NCBI GenBank assembly: GCA_015057715.1
Contig: SVDS01000002.1
Span: 1-64,000 of the forward strand
Direction of reading: 5' to 3'
Source: Paenibacillaceae bacterium
GTDB taxonomy: Bacteria > Bacillota > Clostridia > Lachnospirales > Lachnospiraceae
DNA length: 64,000 nt
The notes under the pieces are model-generated. The model ran no database searches. It saw only the letters and a program-made list of their open reading frames with translations, and was not told the origin of the DNA. Every line of letters begins with the position of its first letter. Position 1 is the stretch's first letter. Positions 17,935-27,241 of this stretch are shown one piece after another. A program made the position numbers and the translations under genes.

Positions 17935-20900
17935 CTACTTGTCATAAGGTACAAAATACATAGGATATCCCGCATCTTCCAAATCATATATTGCAAGCAC
18001 TTCTCTTTTTATAGGAGCACCTTTTGCTGTTGTCTTTCCCACATTTATTCCATATTGTGATCCATCTGCTCTTTCTACCAAAATATCGGGTCTTCGTTTA
18101 GATTTTACTCCATTTGGAGTAGGAATAACTGCTTCTGGGATTCCAGTTCCTCCGCCTGCTATAACAGTTCCATCTTTAACACTTGCCGCTACTTCTGCAA
18201 TTTTAACATTATGTGGTCCTTTACCATCTGTCTTCGGTCCTGTTTTTGCTTTGGCTTTCTTATTTCCATCAGAAGTTCCATCATCAAAGCTTTTGTTCCC
18301 CTTGGTAGTCTGTGCCGCCCCATTGGTATCACTATCTGTCTTGACCTTACCACTAGGTGTACCACCGTCTCCAGCTGGCTCTCCCCCATCTTTACCATAA
18401 CAGTCATTTGCATTATACCCACTAGGATCATAATACATCACCGGATTGTTTGCGCAATACGCATACAGATTCAGCCCATCCCCCCGGTAAACATCCTCCT
18501 GCAGGAATCTTCCCACCACCGGATTATAAAACCTGGCTCTAAGATAATACTGTGCTGTCTCCTGATCATACTGCTGGCCCGTATATAATATCCGGTTTTG
18601 AATTTCCTCCGACTGGCTACGGATAGCTCCAAAGGCATCATAAGCATAGAAGTTCTCAATATTCCTCTGACTGCCTGTTATATACGCAGTATTGTTTCTC
18701 TCATCCAGATGATACGCATGGTATCCGTCCTGTCCTTCCACTTCACTGGCTGCCACTCCATAGCCTGGAATATGCCTGCTTATGGCATTTAAGTCCTCAT
18801 CTGCTTCTGCCTGCATTTCTCCATTATAGAAGATGAAACGGGATACCTGTCCATTTACAGACATTCCGGCCCTTAACAGCTCTCCGTCGTAGAAGTTCTC
18901 CAGCTTTAACTTATCTGATTCTACTGCAGTCTGCTGACCAAACGGATTATAATGGTACCTCCTCTCCTTACCTTCTCCGGTTTCTTCCAGAATATTTCCC
19001 TGAGCATCATACCGGTATGTATAGTTTCGTCCAGACGCATTCCGCTCTATCAGCTGGTTTCTTCTATTATAGCAGTACGTCTCTTTCCCTGCAACGGATG
19101 TCTTCTCCAACCGGTTTCCACAGCGGTCATACACATAATGAGCATCGTCCCCATCAAATCTCTCTTCAGTCAGACGGTTCATGGAATCATAGTGATAATA
19201 GACAGTGGTCTTTTGCGCACAACTGCCTTCCACCATAACGCAGACACCCTCTTTGGCCGTCCTGTTTCCATTGAGATCGTACTCATATCTGTAATCAAAC
19301 AAAGGATTGCTTTCTGACAAAAATGTTGCAAGGCGGCTGATGTTTCCATCTGTATCGTATTCGTAAAGAGTCTTTATTCCGTTTAAATGGGTGATTGTCT
19401 CAAGCCTTCCGTCTTTCCGGTGACTATATTGGACTATTTCTCTTCCTTCATCGTCTTTAATACTGGTAAGCTTTCCTCTCCAGTCATATCCGTAATGCAG
19501 CCTTTTTCCAGTCACATCGGTCATGGTTTTTAAGCTTCCATCTTTACTGTAAGTACAGGATATTAAGGTTTTTCCGCAGGAATTCTTTTTCATCAGCTTT
19601 CCATCGGGACGATACTCATAGGTATAGCAGAAACCGTCAGCGATTGCTTTTTTTCTCAATCCGAAAGAATCGTACTCCCAGCTTCTGGTTACGGAATTCT
19701 TTCCTTCCTGGTCGCACCCTGTTTCCATTACCGGATTTCCATCTACATTATAGACTGTCCTTACCTGATTCTGATTCCTGTCTATATGCAGGATCTGCCG
19801 TCCTTCTCTGTCATAGCGGAATATCTCGCTGCGTCCATCCTGATCAATAATTTCACAAACCTTACCCTGGCTGTTGTAACGATAGGTGATGACACCCCCG
19901 TTTGGATCCGTTGTACTGGTGACATTACCCATACTGTCATAGGTGTAGTTCTCAATTCCTCCGTCTCCGTTTCTGACTTTCCTGATTCTTCCCCAGTTAT
20001 CCGTATCGTAATTTGTCCGGTTTCCATTTCCATCGGCAACTCCCGTAATCCGTCCATTTGCATCATACGTATAAATCTGGGACGGCTTTCCTGCCTCTCT
20101 GCTTCTTAATGTTTCCAGACTGGTTAACTTTCCATGAAATCCATACGTATACGTACACTGATTTCCATCCGCCGTTCTTTTTATCTCCAGATTTCCATCC
20201 GGGAGATACTGGTTTTCTTCCAGAACAGTTCCAGCTCCATCTGTGTGTGAGAGAATATTACCGTAAGAATCATAAGCATAAGATAAGTTATTTTTATACT
20301 TCTTATCCGATCCCTCCTCACCGATCGACAAAATTTCTTTTTCCAGGCGGTCATTCTTATCGTATTCATATCTAAATACCGGCCCCAGACAATCTTTCAC
20401 ATATGTAATTCGGTTCTTTAAATCATAGTCATAAGAAAGTTCCCACAATTCCCCGCCTTTTCCCTGACGGGCAATTCTCGTTATATTTCCCGCCCGATCA
20501 TAGGTTATGGAGACTGTCCTGTCGATTCCGTTTTGCTTATCCAGTGTACGTTCAGCAATCAGACGGTCACAGGAATCATATTCTCTGATAATCTCATAAC
20601 CCTCTGGCGTTTGTATTCTGGTTCTGTTTCCATTTTCATCATAGTTATAGATGGTAATCGCATATCTTGCTTCACCTTTGACAGGAATCAGTCCGCTATT
20701 TAGCAGTTCTTTTATCTCTGCAAGTCTCCCTGCTTTATCATAATTATAACGAATGATCTGATGTACATCTTTAGAGATAACCTTCTCTTCATAGATCTTT
20801 TTCCCCTGTATATCATACCGGTAAATGATATCAGCTCCATGTCCATCTTTTACCTGGATCAGCCGTTCTCTTTTATCATAAATAAAGCTTAACTTCAGAC

Positions 20901-23900
20901 CCTCGTCAGCCTCGTCAATCAGATGTCCATCTCCGCTCCAGTATCCCCCATGACGATGTTCCTCCACCTTGTTACCATTTGCATCGTAGAGATAAGTGGT
21001 TCTCTGGTAAAGGACTTCACCATCCTTTTTTTCTACCGGCCGCATTACCTCGCATAACTGATTTCTTCTGTCATAACTATACGTAACAGTTCTGCCCATC
21101 GCATCGGTCTTTTTAGTGAGATTACCGGAAATGTCATAACTATATTCTGCCTGTCGGATACCGTCCGGACCGGTTACCGTCTCCAGCCGTCCTTCCACTC
21201 CATAAGTATACTTCCAGCCTGCGCCGTCATCAGTCCGTGCATCATAATCCTGAGGCATAACATGCTTAATTCTGTTTCCTGCTGCATCATAAAACAGTCT
21301 TTCACAGCCTCCGTCCGGATAATGAATCCGAATCTGGTTTCCGTCACTGTCATAATCAAAGGAAACACCGGCTCCGTCATCCGTGTTTTCTTCGTAGGCA
21401 TTGGGATGAATTTCCTTTAATACTTTTCCTTCCCCATCCAGAAATTTCCTGCTGTGGCTACCATCCGGAGAAATACTGTCTGTCAGCCGATCAAGGAAAT
21501 CATACCTGTATGTATACTCACCTTTTCTCTCTTTCCAGGCTTTTGGAGGATACATGGCCATCAGTCTTCCCATTCCATCATAAAGATAGCGGGACTCATT
21601 TCCTTCCCCATCTTTTATCATAGTACGGTAGTTATTTGCATTATAGCCATATTCTTTTCTGCCGCATTCACTTTCTTCAGCCATCAGGCGTCCCATGGAG
21701 TCATATTCGAACCGGACTTCTTCTCCATCGGGATAAGTGATCACATCTGGTTTCCCCGAATTATCCTTATAATGATATACGGTAGTATTTCCAACCGGAT
21801 TTGTCTCTTCTAACAGCCTGCCTCTTCGGTCGTAGTAATAACTATGAGCAAACCAGTTTCCCTCTTCTGTTTCTTCCTTTTTCTCAATCAGATTGTGATT
21901 ATCATCATACTCAAAATAGAATCTTCTGCCTGTATTGTCCGTTTTCTCTTCCAGATCATCACTTTGATTATAATGATAATTCGTTATAAGGCCACCTGCC
22001 AGTTTTTCTTCTGCCAGCCTCCCCTTTAAATCATAGCTCCATTCTTTTCTGCTGCCTGATCTGTCCGTTACGCTGGATCGGTATCCCTGTTTATCATATT
22101 CATAGAAGACCCCGGTTCCATCCTCATAATGTACGGCCAATATCTCCATATTTTTTCCATACTTATAAAGAACCGTTTTATTATCCACACTGCTAAATGC
22201 CCTGACACTTCGTTCTTCATCCAGATATTCTAACCGGTATACATCCCCATTTGCTAATGTCTGAAGTACTGTTCGTCCCCTTCTGTCATATTGATTCTCC
22301 AGGTACCCTACTTTGGTCTGGTCAACCGCTTTGGTCAGATATCCATTTTCATCATACTCATAATGTGTGATTCCCTGATCCATGTGGACAATATCAGTTA
22401 ATAGTCCCTTCTCATATCTGTACTGCATGGTTCTTCCCATATTGTCAGATATTTGAATTAAATGCCCCTCTTTCATGGTAAGGTTTAAATGATATCCCAG
22501 TGAAGTTGTAATTCCTTCAAGGACCTCTCCTCTGTATGTGAAGCTTATGGCTTGTCCATTCCGATCTCTGATTGACAGTAAAAAGCCCTGGGCATTGTAA
22601 GAATAGGTTCGGTGTTCTTTTCTGTCAGCTAAACTCCAGCCATCATTTTCTTTTATGAGATCAAACCATCCGCACCCATAAGAGATATTTTCAGCCTTTA
22701 CTCCATCCCACTCAAAGGTCAGATGATGGCCGGTATCCAAAACAACATGGCGCTTGGACCCATCCTGATAAAGTCTTCCTTCATAAGGAAATCTCCAGCC
22801 AGTTCCCATTATTCCCGGCTGTTTATTCGTAGAATAATATCTTCTGGTTATTTTTATGGAATCCCTTATATCAGGCAGAATAAAATCGGTTGCCATAATT
22901 AAAAATGCTCCAGAGACAGCGTCAATCGGCTCCCCTAACAGCTGTGCCAGACCGCTGGAGACAAAGTTTTCCTGAAGAGATCTCCATACATCTACATTTC
23001 TGTCCGGGAGTAACGCATCACGGGTAACATCCATTACCGTACCCGATAACGTTCCCACTCCTGCTCCCACCAGTTTATTAACCAGTCTGGAATCGGTTTT
23101 TAATGCTCCCTGCACTTTTCCAATCAGTTTTGTCTGGGCAACACCCTTAAACATACCGAACATAAAGTTACCAGCTGAATTCTTTAAACTAACCTTTCCA
23201 GTTGTTTCATATTCCTGTATCATTCCAAATAATAGGGATCCGGTTCCCTGGACTAAAGTATTTGTGACCTGGGATTTTGAACACAGGATTTTGCTTAGTT
23301 TTCCTGCAGAACCTGCATTTTTTAACGCCTTTCCAGTAACTACATCAAATACCACATCTGTAATACCAGATGCAAGATTATACGCAGCATCATTACCCTG
23401 AAATACAGTATCCCTGATAAAATTTGCGGGCCGCGAGGCATCAAGTGCATTTACTTTACTGTAACCATCAAGTCCTTCTGCTATATCTGCAACTGCAAAA
23501 GCAGTTTTTGCACCGGCTACGGCAATTAGCAGCGGACCTGCAGCTCCTCCTGTTGCAACGGTCAGTGCTACTGCACCCACTACGGTGGCAATACTCAGTA
23601 CTCCATTTAAAACCTTCTGTTTACTTTCCTGCTTCCTGGCCGCAAGTGCAGATGCAAGCTGATTGTTATTTTCTTCACGGGCTGCACTGTCTCCACTTGT
23701 CAATTCTGCTTCAAGATCTCCTGCAGACGGTGAAGCCGCTGAATGGGTTTCTGCTTTATGGATAACAAGAGCTGATTTAATATCCGTTTTCTCCTCCAGG
23801 GTGATGATATCATCTCCACTGTCCCCAATCTGCAGTACCACTTTATTCTCGCCGGATATCATCAGCTTCTGGACTGGAGATTTTCCTCCTGCCATTAAGC

Positions 23901-25158
23901 CTTTCTGGGTTTTTATATTGATATTTTTCCCTGTAAGGGATACAAATCCGGATTTATTTAAATTAAGAACAATGGAACCGCTGGAATCAGGAGCATAGTT
24001 TAAGGAGTCCGGAGTCAGATTCATTGCACTGCCGCTTGGATCGGAAAAATTTTTATTATCTGGCTTTTTATTTCCACTGCCTCCGCTTCCGCTTCCTATT
24101 GCATGAACTGCAACTGCGCTCTGCTCGTCATGCTCAGGAAAATAAATATGTACTCTGCTTCCAACTTCCGGCATACAATAAAAGCTGCTGCTTTCAATTG
24201 CATAGGTAAAATATTTCATATGAGCCGAGGGTTCGTAACGTTTATCAATATCAAAATGGACCCTGACCTGGTTTCCTCCCCGCTCCTTTACTGTAGCAGG
24301 TATGCTCATTCCATATATCCTTGGATTCTGTTCCTTTTCTCTGCGAATCCCCTCTTTTCTGGAAAGAGTATAACGATAAACCAGTTCACCCTTGCCAGTA
24401 GAAATATCCATTGCCGTAACAACTGCTGCAATTTTATTAAAAGAGACTGCTTCTCCCATGCGCAGATATTTACGAGTAGAAATATTCCAATGAGAGGCTT
24501 CCTGTGACAAAATGCCGGATGGTTCCAGGACTTTAGCAAAATGATTCATGTCTTTTTCCATAACATAATCTTCTTTTGCCAGTTCTGTCCCAAAGTTCAT
24601 TTCAGGAACTCCAAAATACACTTTTCCCATTGGAGATGAGGCATCAGCCAGCAGACTGGAACCAAAATGGCTTGCAAGCCTTCTTAAAAATACCCAGTCG
24701 TTTTCTTCATACTGCAAAAGCATTTCAGGTATCTTGGCATCTTTCGTAATTTCATCTTTGATATCAAACTGCCCATAGTCAGCAAGCACCTTTCTCGCTA
24801 CATCCAGATATGTCATTTGGCTGTCCAGGAAACTTCTGCTCTTATCCGTCCGCTCCCAATCTTTTGTATAGGAGTAAGCTTCCAGATAGAGATATGATAA
24901 GCCTTTCTCTGTTTTTATATAGACAGTTTCGATTTTTCCCTGAAAGATTACCTGACCACCGGTACTCTCCTTTTCACGCACAATAACCGGCTGAACCGTT
25001 GCCATATTTACATAATCTTCCGGATTCTCTCCATCTGTCAATAATTTTAAAGAAAGAAACTCATGTTCATTTAATCTATGTGTCAGCTGAAACAGCTCAA
25101 CCTGGATGGCACCGTCAAGTGACAGTTCAATCTCCAGTTCTTTATATTTCATTTTCAT
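17935..25158 (-). CDS. VgrG-Rhs polymorphic toxin fusion, module A, with putative PD-(D/E)XK nuclease tip
   Basis: This giant protein has 2407 residues. Residues 1-~350 are VgrG/gpD-like, with the hub motif YEENDWVFLRRLASHFGSS and an OB-fold segment SSFYCMPEVGSRVHIYFPEHD. Residues ~370-500 look like a spike needle. A hydrophobic pair follows (about 525-565, IATVVGAVALTVATGGAAG). From ~760 on it is Rhs/YD repeats, ending in the core closure RILYTGQQYDQETAQYYLRA and NLYAYCANNPVMYYDPSGY (to ~2248). The variable tip (~159 residues) has a Gly/Lys linker, then KRRPDILVERADGSQYGINV and KREVLAIYDLEDAGYPMYF. I infer a restriction-endonuclease-fold nuclease, although the usual ExK is not clear. It probably acts as a secreted, encapsulated toxin on the spike. 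Confidence 0.85.
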   Translation of the reverse strand: MKMKYKELEIELSLDGAIQVELFQLTHRLNEHEFLSLKLLTDGENPEDYVNMATVQPVIVREKESTGGQVIFQGKIETVYIKTEKGLSYLYLEAYSYTKDWERTDKSRSFLDSQMTYLDVARKVLADYGQFDIKDEITKDAKIPEMLLQYEENDWVFLRRLASHFGSSLLADASSPMGKVYFGVPEMNFGTELAKEDYVMEKDMNHFAKVLEPSGILSQEASHWNISTRKYLRMGEAVSFNKIAAVVTAMDISTGKGELVYRYTLSRKEGIRREKEQNPRIYGMSIPATVKERGGNQVRVHFDIDKRYEPSAHMKYFTYAIESSSFYCMPEVGSRVHIYFPEHDEQSAVAVHAIGSGSGGSGNKKPDNKNFSDPSGSAMNLTPDSLNYAPDSSGSIVLNLNKSGFVSLTGKNINIKTQKGLMAGGKSPVQKLMISGENKVVLQIGDSGDDIITLEEKTDIKSALVIHKAETHSAASPSAGDLEAELTSGDSAAREENNNQLASALAARKQESKQKVLNGVLSIATVVGAVALTVATGGAAGPLLIAVAGAKTAFAVADIAEGLDGYSKVNALDASRPANFIRDTVFQGNDAAYNLASGITDVVFDVVTGKALKNAGSAGKLSKILCSKSQVTNTLVQGTGSLLFGMIQEYETTGKVSLKNSAGNFMFGMFKGVAQTKLIGKVQGALKTDSRLVNKLVGAGVGTLSGTVMDVTRDALLPDRNVDVWRSLQENFVSSGLAQLLGEPIDAVSGAFLIMATDFILPDIRDSIKITRRYYSTNKQPGIMGTGWRFPYEGRLYQDGSKRHVVLDTGHHLTFEWDGVKAENISYGCGWFDLIKENDGWSLADRKEHRTYSYNAQGFLLSIRDRNGQAISFTYRGEVLEGITTSLGYHLNLTMKEGHLIQISDNMGRTMQYRYEKGLLTDIVHMDQGITHYEYDENGYLTKAVDQTKVGYLENQYDRRGRTVLQTLANGDVYRLEYLDEERSVRAFSSVDNKTVLYKYGKNMEILAVHYEDGTGVFYEYDKQGYRSSVTDRSGSRKEWSYDLKGRLAEEKLAGGLITNYHYNQSDDLEEKTDNTGRRFYFEYDDNHNLIEKKEETEEGNWFAHSYYYDRRGRLLEETNPVGNTTVYHYKDNSGKPDVITYPDGEEVRFEYDSMGRLMAEESECGRKEYGYNANNYRTMIKDGEGNESRYLYDGMGRLMAMYPPKAWKERKGEYTYRYDFLDRLTDSISPDGSHSRKFLDGEGKVLKEIHPNAYEENTDDGAGVSFDYDSDGNQIRIHYPDGGCERLFYDAAGNRIKHVMPQDYDARTDDGAGWKYTYGVEGRLETVTGPDGIRQAEYSYDISGNLTKKTDAMGRTVTYSYDRRNQLCEVMRPVEKKDGEVLYQRTTYLYDANGNKVEEHRHGGYWSGDGHLIDEADEGLKLSFIYDKRERLIQVKDGHGADIIYRYDIQGKKIYEEKVISKDVHQIIRYNYDKAGRLAEIKELLNSGLIPVKGEARYAITIYNYDENGNRTRIQTPEGYEIIREYDSCDRLIAERTLDKQNGIDRTVSITYDRAGNITRIARQGKGGELWELSYDYDLKNRITYVKDCLGPVFRYEYDKNDRLEKEILSIGEEGSDKKYKNNLSYAYDSYGNILSHTDGAGTVLEENQYLPDGNLEIKRTADGNQCTYTYGFHGKLTSLETLRSREAGKPSQIYTYDANGRITGVADGNGNRTNYDTDNWGRIRKVRNGDGGIENYTYDSMGNVTSTTDPNGGVITYRYNSQGKVCEIIDQDGRSEIFRYDREGRQILHIDRNQNQVRTVYNVDGNPVMETGCDQEGKNSVTRSWEYDSFGLRKKAIADGFCYTYEYRPDGKLMKKNSCGKTLISCTYSKDGSLKTMTDVTGKRLHYGYDWRGKLTSIKDDEGREIVQYSHRKDGRLETITHLNGIKTLYEYDTDGNISRLATFLSESNPLFDYRYEYDLNGNRTAKEGVCVMVEGSCAQKTTVYYHYDSMNRLTEERFDGDDAHYVYDRCGNRLEKTSVAGKETYCYNRRNQLIERNASGRNYTYRYDAQGNILEETGEGKERRYHYNPFGQQTAVESDKLKLENFYDGELLRAGMSVNGQVSRFIFYNGEMQAEADEDLNAISRHIPGYGVAASEVEGQDGYHAYHLDERNNTAYITGSQRNIENFYAYDAFGAIRSQSEEIQNRILYTGQQYDQETAQYYLRARFYNPVVGRFLQEDVYRGDGLNLYAYCANNPVMYYDPSGYNANDCYGKDGGEPAGDGGTPSGKVKTDSDTNGAAQTTKGNKSFDDGTSDGNKKAKAKTGPKTDGKGPHNVKIAEVAASVKDGTVIAGGGTGIPEAVIPTPNGVKSKRRPDILVERADGSQYGINVGKTTAKGAPIKREVLAIYDLEDAGYPMYFVPYDK

Positions 25159-25233
25159 ATATCAATTCCCCCTTTTTATGAAGCAGAGGTTATCTCTTCA
25201 TCTGGTGTCTTACTCAAATTATCATCTGTTCCA

Positions 25234-25743
25234 TCAACTCCCTGCCTCCGGCTGTCCGGACTCTATAATCTCAATCTCGCCTCCATACATGCAGTATAGC
25301 TTTGCCCCGCCCATTAATGGCCGGTCGCTGTCAGTTTCCACTCCATCCTGCCCGTAATCCCATTCCCGGGCTATGATGCGGGGGGTACAGACGCCTAATA
25401 CCTGGGGAACGCCTTCTGCAGGAGCAGCTTCTTCCTCTTGTTTTTTCTTTTTCCCTCCTGCAAAAAATCCCATAACTTTATCAAGAAACGTATCCGGACT
25501 TAATTCCTTTACTTTATCCTGAACTTTTTGGGCTTCTTCCTGTGTACTTGGATTTTCCATACTGTAGCACCCTCCAAAGCAGATCACATGATATTCTCCC
25601 TTGCAATCCTTGACTGTCATCTGAGCCTGCTTTTTCAAAAAAACTCCGTGGGTCTCATGAAGTACTACTCTGCTTTGTCTCATTCCCATGGTACACTGGG
25701 TACAGGCACCATGAACCACATATGTATCAGTTAATTCTGCCAT
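25234..25743 (-). CDS. DUF4280-type PAAR-like spike tip protein, module A
   Basis: This 169-residue protein has the DUF4280 pattern. The N-terminus reads TYVVHGACTQCTMGMRQSRV, with LHETHGVFLKK and QAQMTVKDC following, then VICFGGCYSMENP (about residues 50-62). The spaced Cys/His residues suggest metal binding, as in PAAR tips that sharpen T6SS/eCIS spikes. The middle is charged and low-complexity (GGKKKKQEEEAAPAE). The C-terminal part, RPLMGGAKLYCMYGGEIEII, repeats the tip motif. It sits just upstream of the VgrG-Rhs gene and overlaps the preceding gene. It is paralogous to 43578-44066. Confidence 0.82.
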   Translation of the reverse strand: MAELTDTYVVHGACTQCTMGMRQSRVVLHETHGVFLKKQAQMTVKDCKGEYHVICFGGCYSMENPSTQEEAQKVQDKVKELSPDTFLDKVMGFFAGGKKKKQEEEAAPAEGVPQVLGVCTPRIIAREWDYGQDGVETDSDRPLMGGAKLYCMYGGEIEIIESGQPEAGS

Positions 25744-26264
25744 GCTTCCACCTCCACTTCCTTAAATACAATGCCAATTATATTTCTGCGAAGCAGGCTT
25801 TCCACTACTTCCAGGCTGACGATTGGGTTTGGAAAGCGTTTATCATTCAACAGAAATACCTTATGCTCCCCTATCTTTGCCGGATCCAGAACCAGACATT
25901 TGATACTTCCATTTGAATAAAATTCCGTTTTCTCTGAGAACATGTCCATTCGCTCAAGAAGCAGGTGATGGTAAACCATTATGGTTTCCCGCTCCTTACT
26001 GGCAATGGTAACCGTTTTAAAAACCATATCATCTTCATACATGTCAAGGACTTCCTTGACTTTATCTGAGACTAAGGAAACCGGGCTCTGGATGAAATCC
26101 GGCGCAGTTTCGCCGCTGTCTTTAGTCAGATACATCATATTTGATTCCTGTATATCCCCTGCATCTTCTTTATAAAAAATATGTCTTGGGCCGCGGATAT
26201 CAAAATCACGAAACTGTATTACATCTGGCAGCCTCTTATCCTGTTCCATTGTGAAAAATCTCAT
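25731..26264 (-). CDS. Conserved spike-module protein of ~177 residues, module A (function unknown)
   Basis: Paralogue of 44067-44591, with the same opening (MRFFTMEQDK) and the same closing pattern (NPIVSLEVVESLLRRNIIG, then a short acidic strand). It has no membrane segment. The fold pattern reminds me of the DUF1629/Imm11-like proteins found near polymorphic toxins, but this is only an impression. It is translationally coupled on both sides, with 4-nt and 13-nt overlaps to its neighbours. Strict conservation of its place between the pentapeptide protein and the PAAR-like tip argues for a structural or loading role in the spike rather than immunity. Confidence 0.65.
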   Translation of the reverse strand: MRFFTMEQDKRLPDVIQFRDFDIRGPRHIFYKEDAGDIQESNMMYLTKDSGETAPDFIQSPVSLVSDKVKEVLDMYEDDMVFKTVTIASKERETIMVYHHLLLERMDMFSEKTEFYSNGSIKCLVLDPAKIGEHKVFLLNDKRFPNPIVSLEVVESLLRRNIIGIVFKEVEVEAWQN

Positions 26265-27232
26265 TCCATGTCCCTCCTGTCAACAAAAATAACCTGCAGC
26301 TGCTGGGGATCCAGATGCAGAAACGGGATATCCTTTTCCTGGAAAACGGCATTTTCTACATCAGCCCCTGTAAAATCATTTTCTACCCATGTACAATTGG
26401 AAAAATCAGACTGCCGCACATTGGCATTACAGAAACTGCATCTTCTGATCCTGCAGTTTCTAAACTGTATCCCAGTCAAGTCAGCCCCGTCAAAACAAAG
26501 CCCTGTCAAATCACAGTCTTCAAACTGGCTGAATAAAAGAAGCTTGTTGCTGCAATCCGAGTCCTTTAAATCAGCCTGGTACCAGAACTTGTTTATCATG
26601 GCCTCTTCCTGCTCTTTAGAAAGACGCAGACATCTGTCCCAATCCTTCTGCTCCTTTTTTTCTCTGTCTGCGAAAGCCACAAGTTCACTTTCATCCCGAT
26701 ACTCTCCCCAATAGATTCCCCATGTGGGATACTTGGGAATCTGTGCAAAGTCCTCATTCGCCTCCATATCACGAAACATATAATGCAGCTGAATGGAAAG
26801 AATCTGGTTCCACTCCATTACACAGTTCTGAATCATATTTGCCACATCATAGGAATTGACCTTTCCCATGTATTTTCTTCTGTCAAGTTCCAGCTTCTCT
26901 TTCAGTTCCTTCAATGGTTCAAATAAATAATCAATGGAAAATGTGGTTTCAGCGGCTTCCTCATCCATATGCCAGTTTGCGTCCATGGCACGCACGAATA
27001 CTTGATAATGATCATCCAGCATATCTGCCCGAAGAAGGGAAAAATAAATAAACATAATTTTTTCTTTCTTTTTCTTTTCTATCTCTTTCCTCAGGACCGA
27101 AAGTACCTGTCTGATGGAATTTGAAAATTCTTCCGCCTTCTCCTCCAGCCCAATGATAAACCGTTCTTTTTTCTCCTCAAATAAATAGAGTTCCTCATCC
27201 TGAAATGCTGACAATGCTTCCTGTCTGGTCAT
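26261..27232 (-). CDS. Pentapeptide-repeat spike-module protein, module A
   Basis: This 323-residue protein has two parts. An alpha-helical N-terminal domain (about 1-210) is rich in Glu/Lys and aromatic residues (FIYFSLLRADMLDDHYQVFV, YPTWGIYWGEYRDESELVAF). A C-terminal pentapeptide-repeat right-handed beta-helix follows (about 225-305), for example FSQFEDCDLTGLCFDGADLT. The paralogue at 44603-45556 has the same architecture. Pentapeptide beta-helices are rigid protein-binding rods and occur in many T6SS loci. The role here is unknown; adaptor or spike collar are options. It is tightly packed in the operon, with its start 9 nt after the VgrG-like 2 stop. Confidence 0.8.
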   Translation of the reverse strand: MTRQEALSAFQDEELYLFEEKKERFIIGLEEKAEEFSNSIRQVLSVLRKEIEKKKKEKIMFIYFSLLRADMLDDHYQVFVRAMDANWHMDEEAAETTFSIDYLFEPLKELKEKLELDRRKYMGKVNSYDVANMIQNCVMEWNQILSIQLHYMFRDMEANEDFAQIPKYPTWGIYWGEYRDESELVAFADREKKEQKDWDRCLRLSKEQEEAMINKFWYQADLKDSDCSNKLLLFSQFEDCDLTGLCFDGADLTGIQFRNCRIRRCSFCNANVRQSDFSNCTWVENDFTGADVENAVFQEKDIPFLHLDPQQLQVIFVDRRDME

Positions 27233-27241
27233 ACAAACCTC

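Noticed and set aside
18400-22500. Regular short repeats that could suggest a repeat array or CRISPR
   Set aside because: They are degenerate YD/Rhs coding repeats of varying spacing, in frame, with no spacers and no cas genes.
25731-26264. Calling the ~175-residue module proteins immunity proteins because of a DUF1629/Imm11-like look
   Set aside because: They are conserved in the same internal place in both modules although the toxins differ. A structural or loading role fits better.
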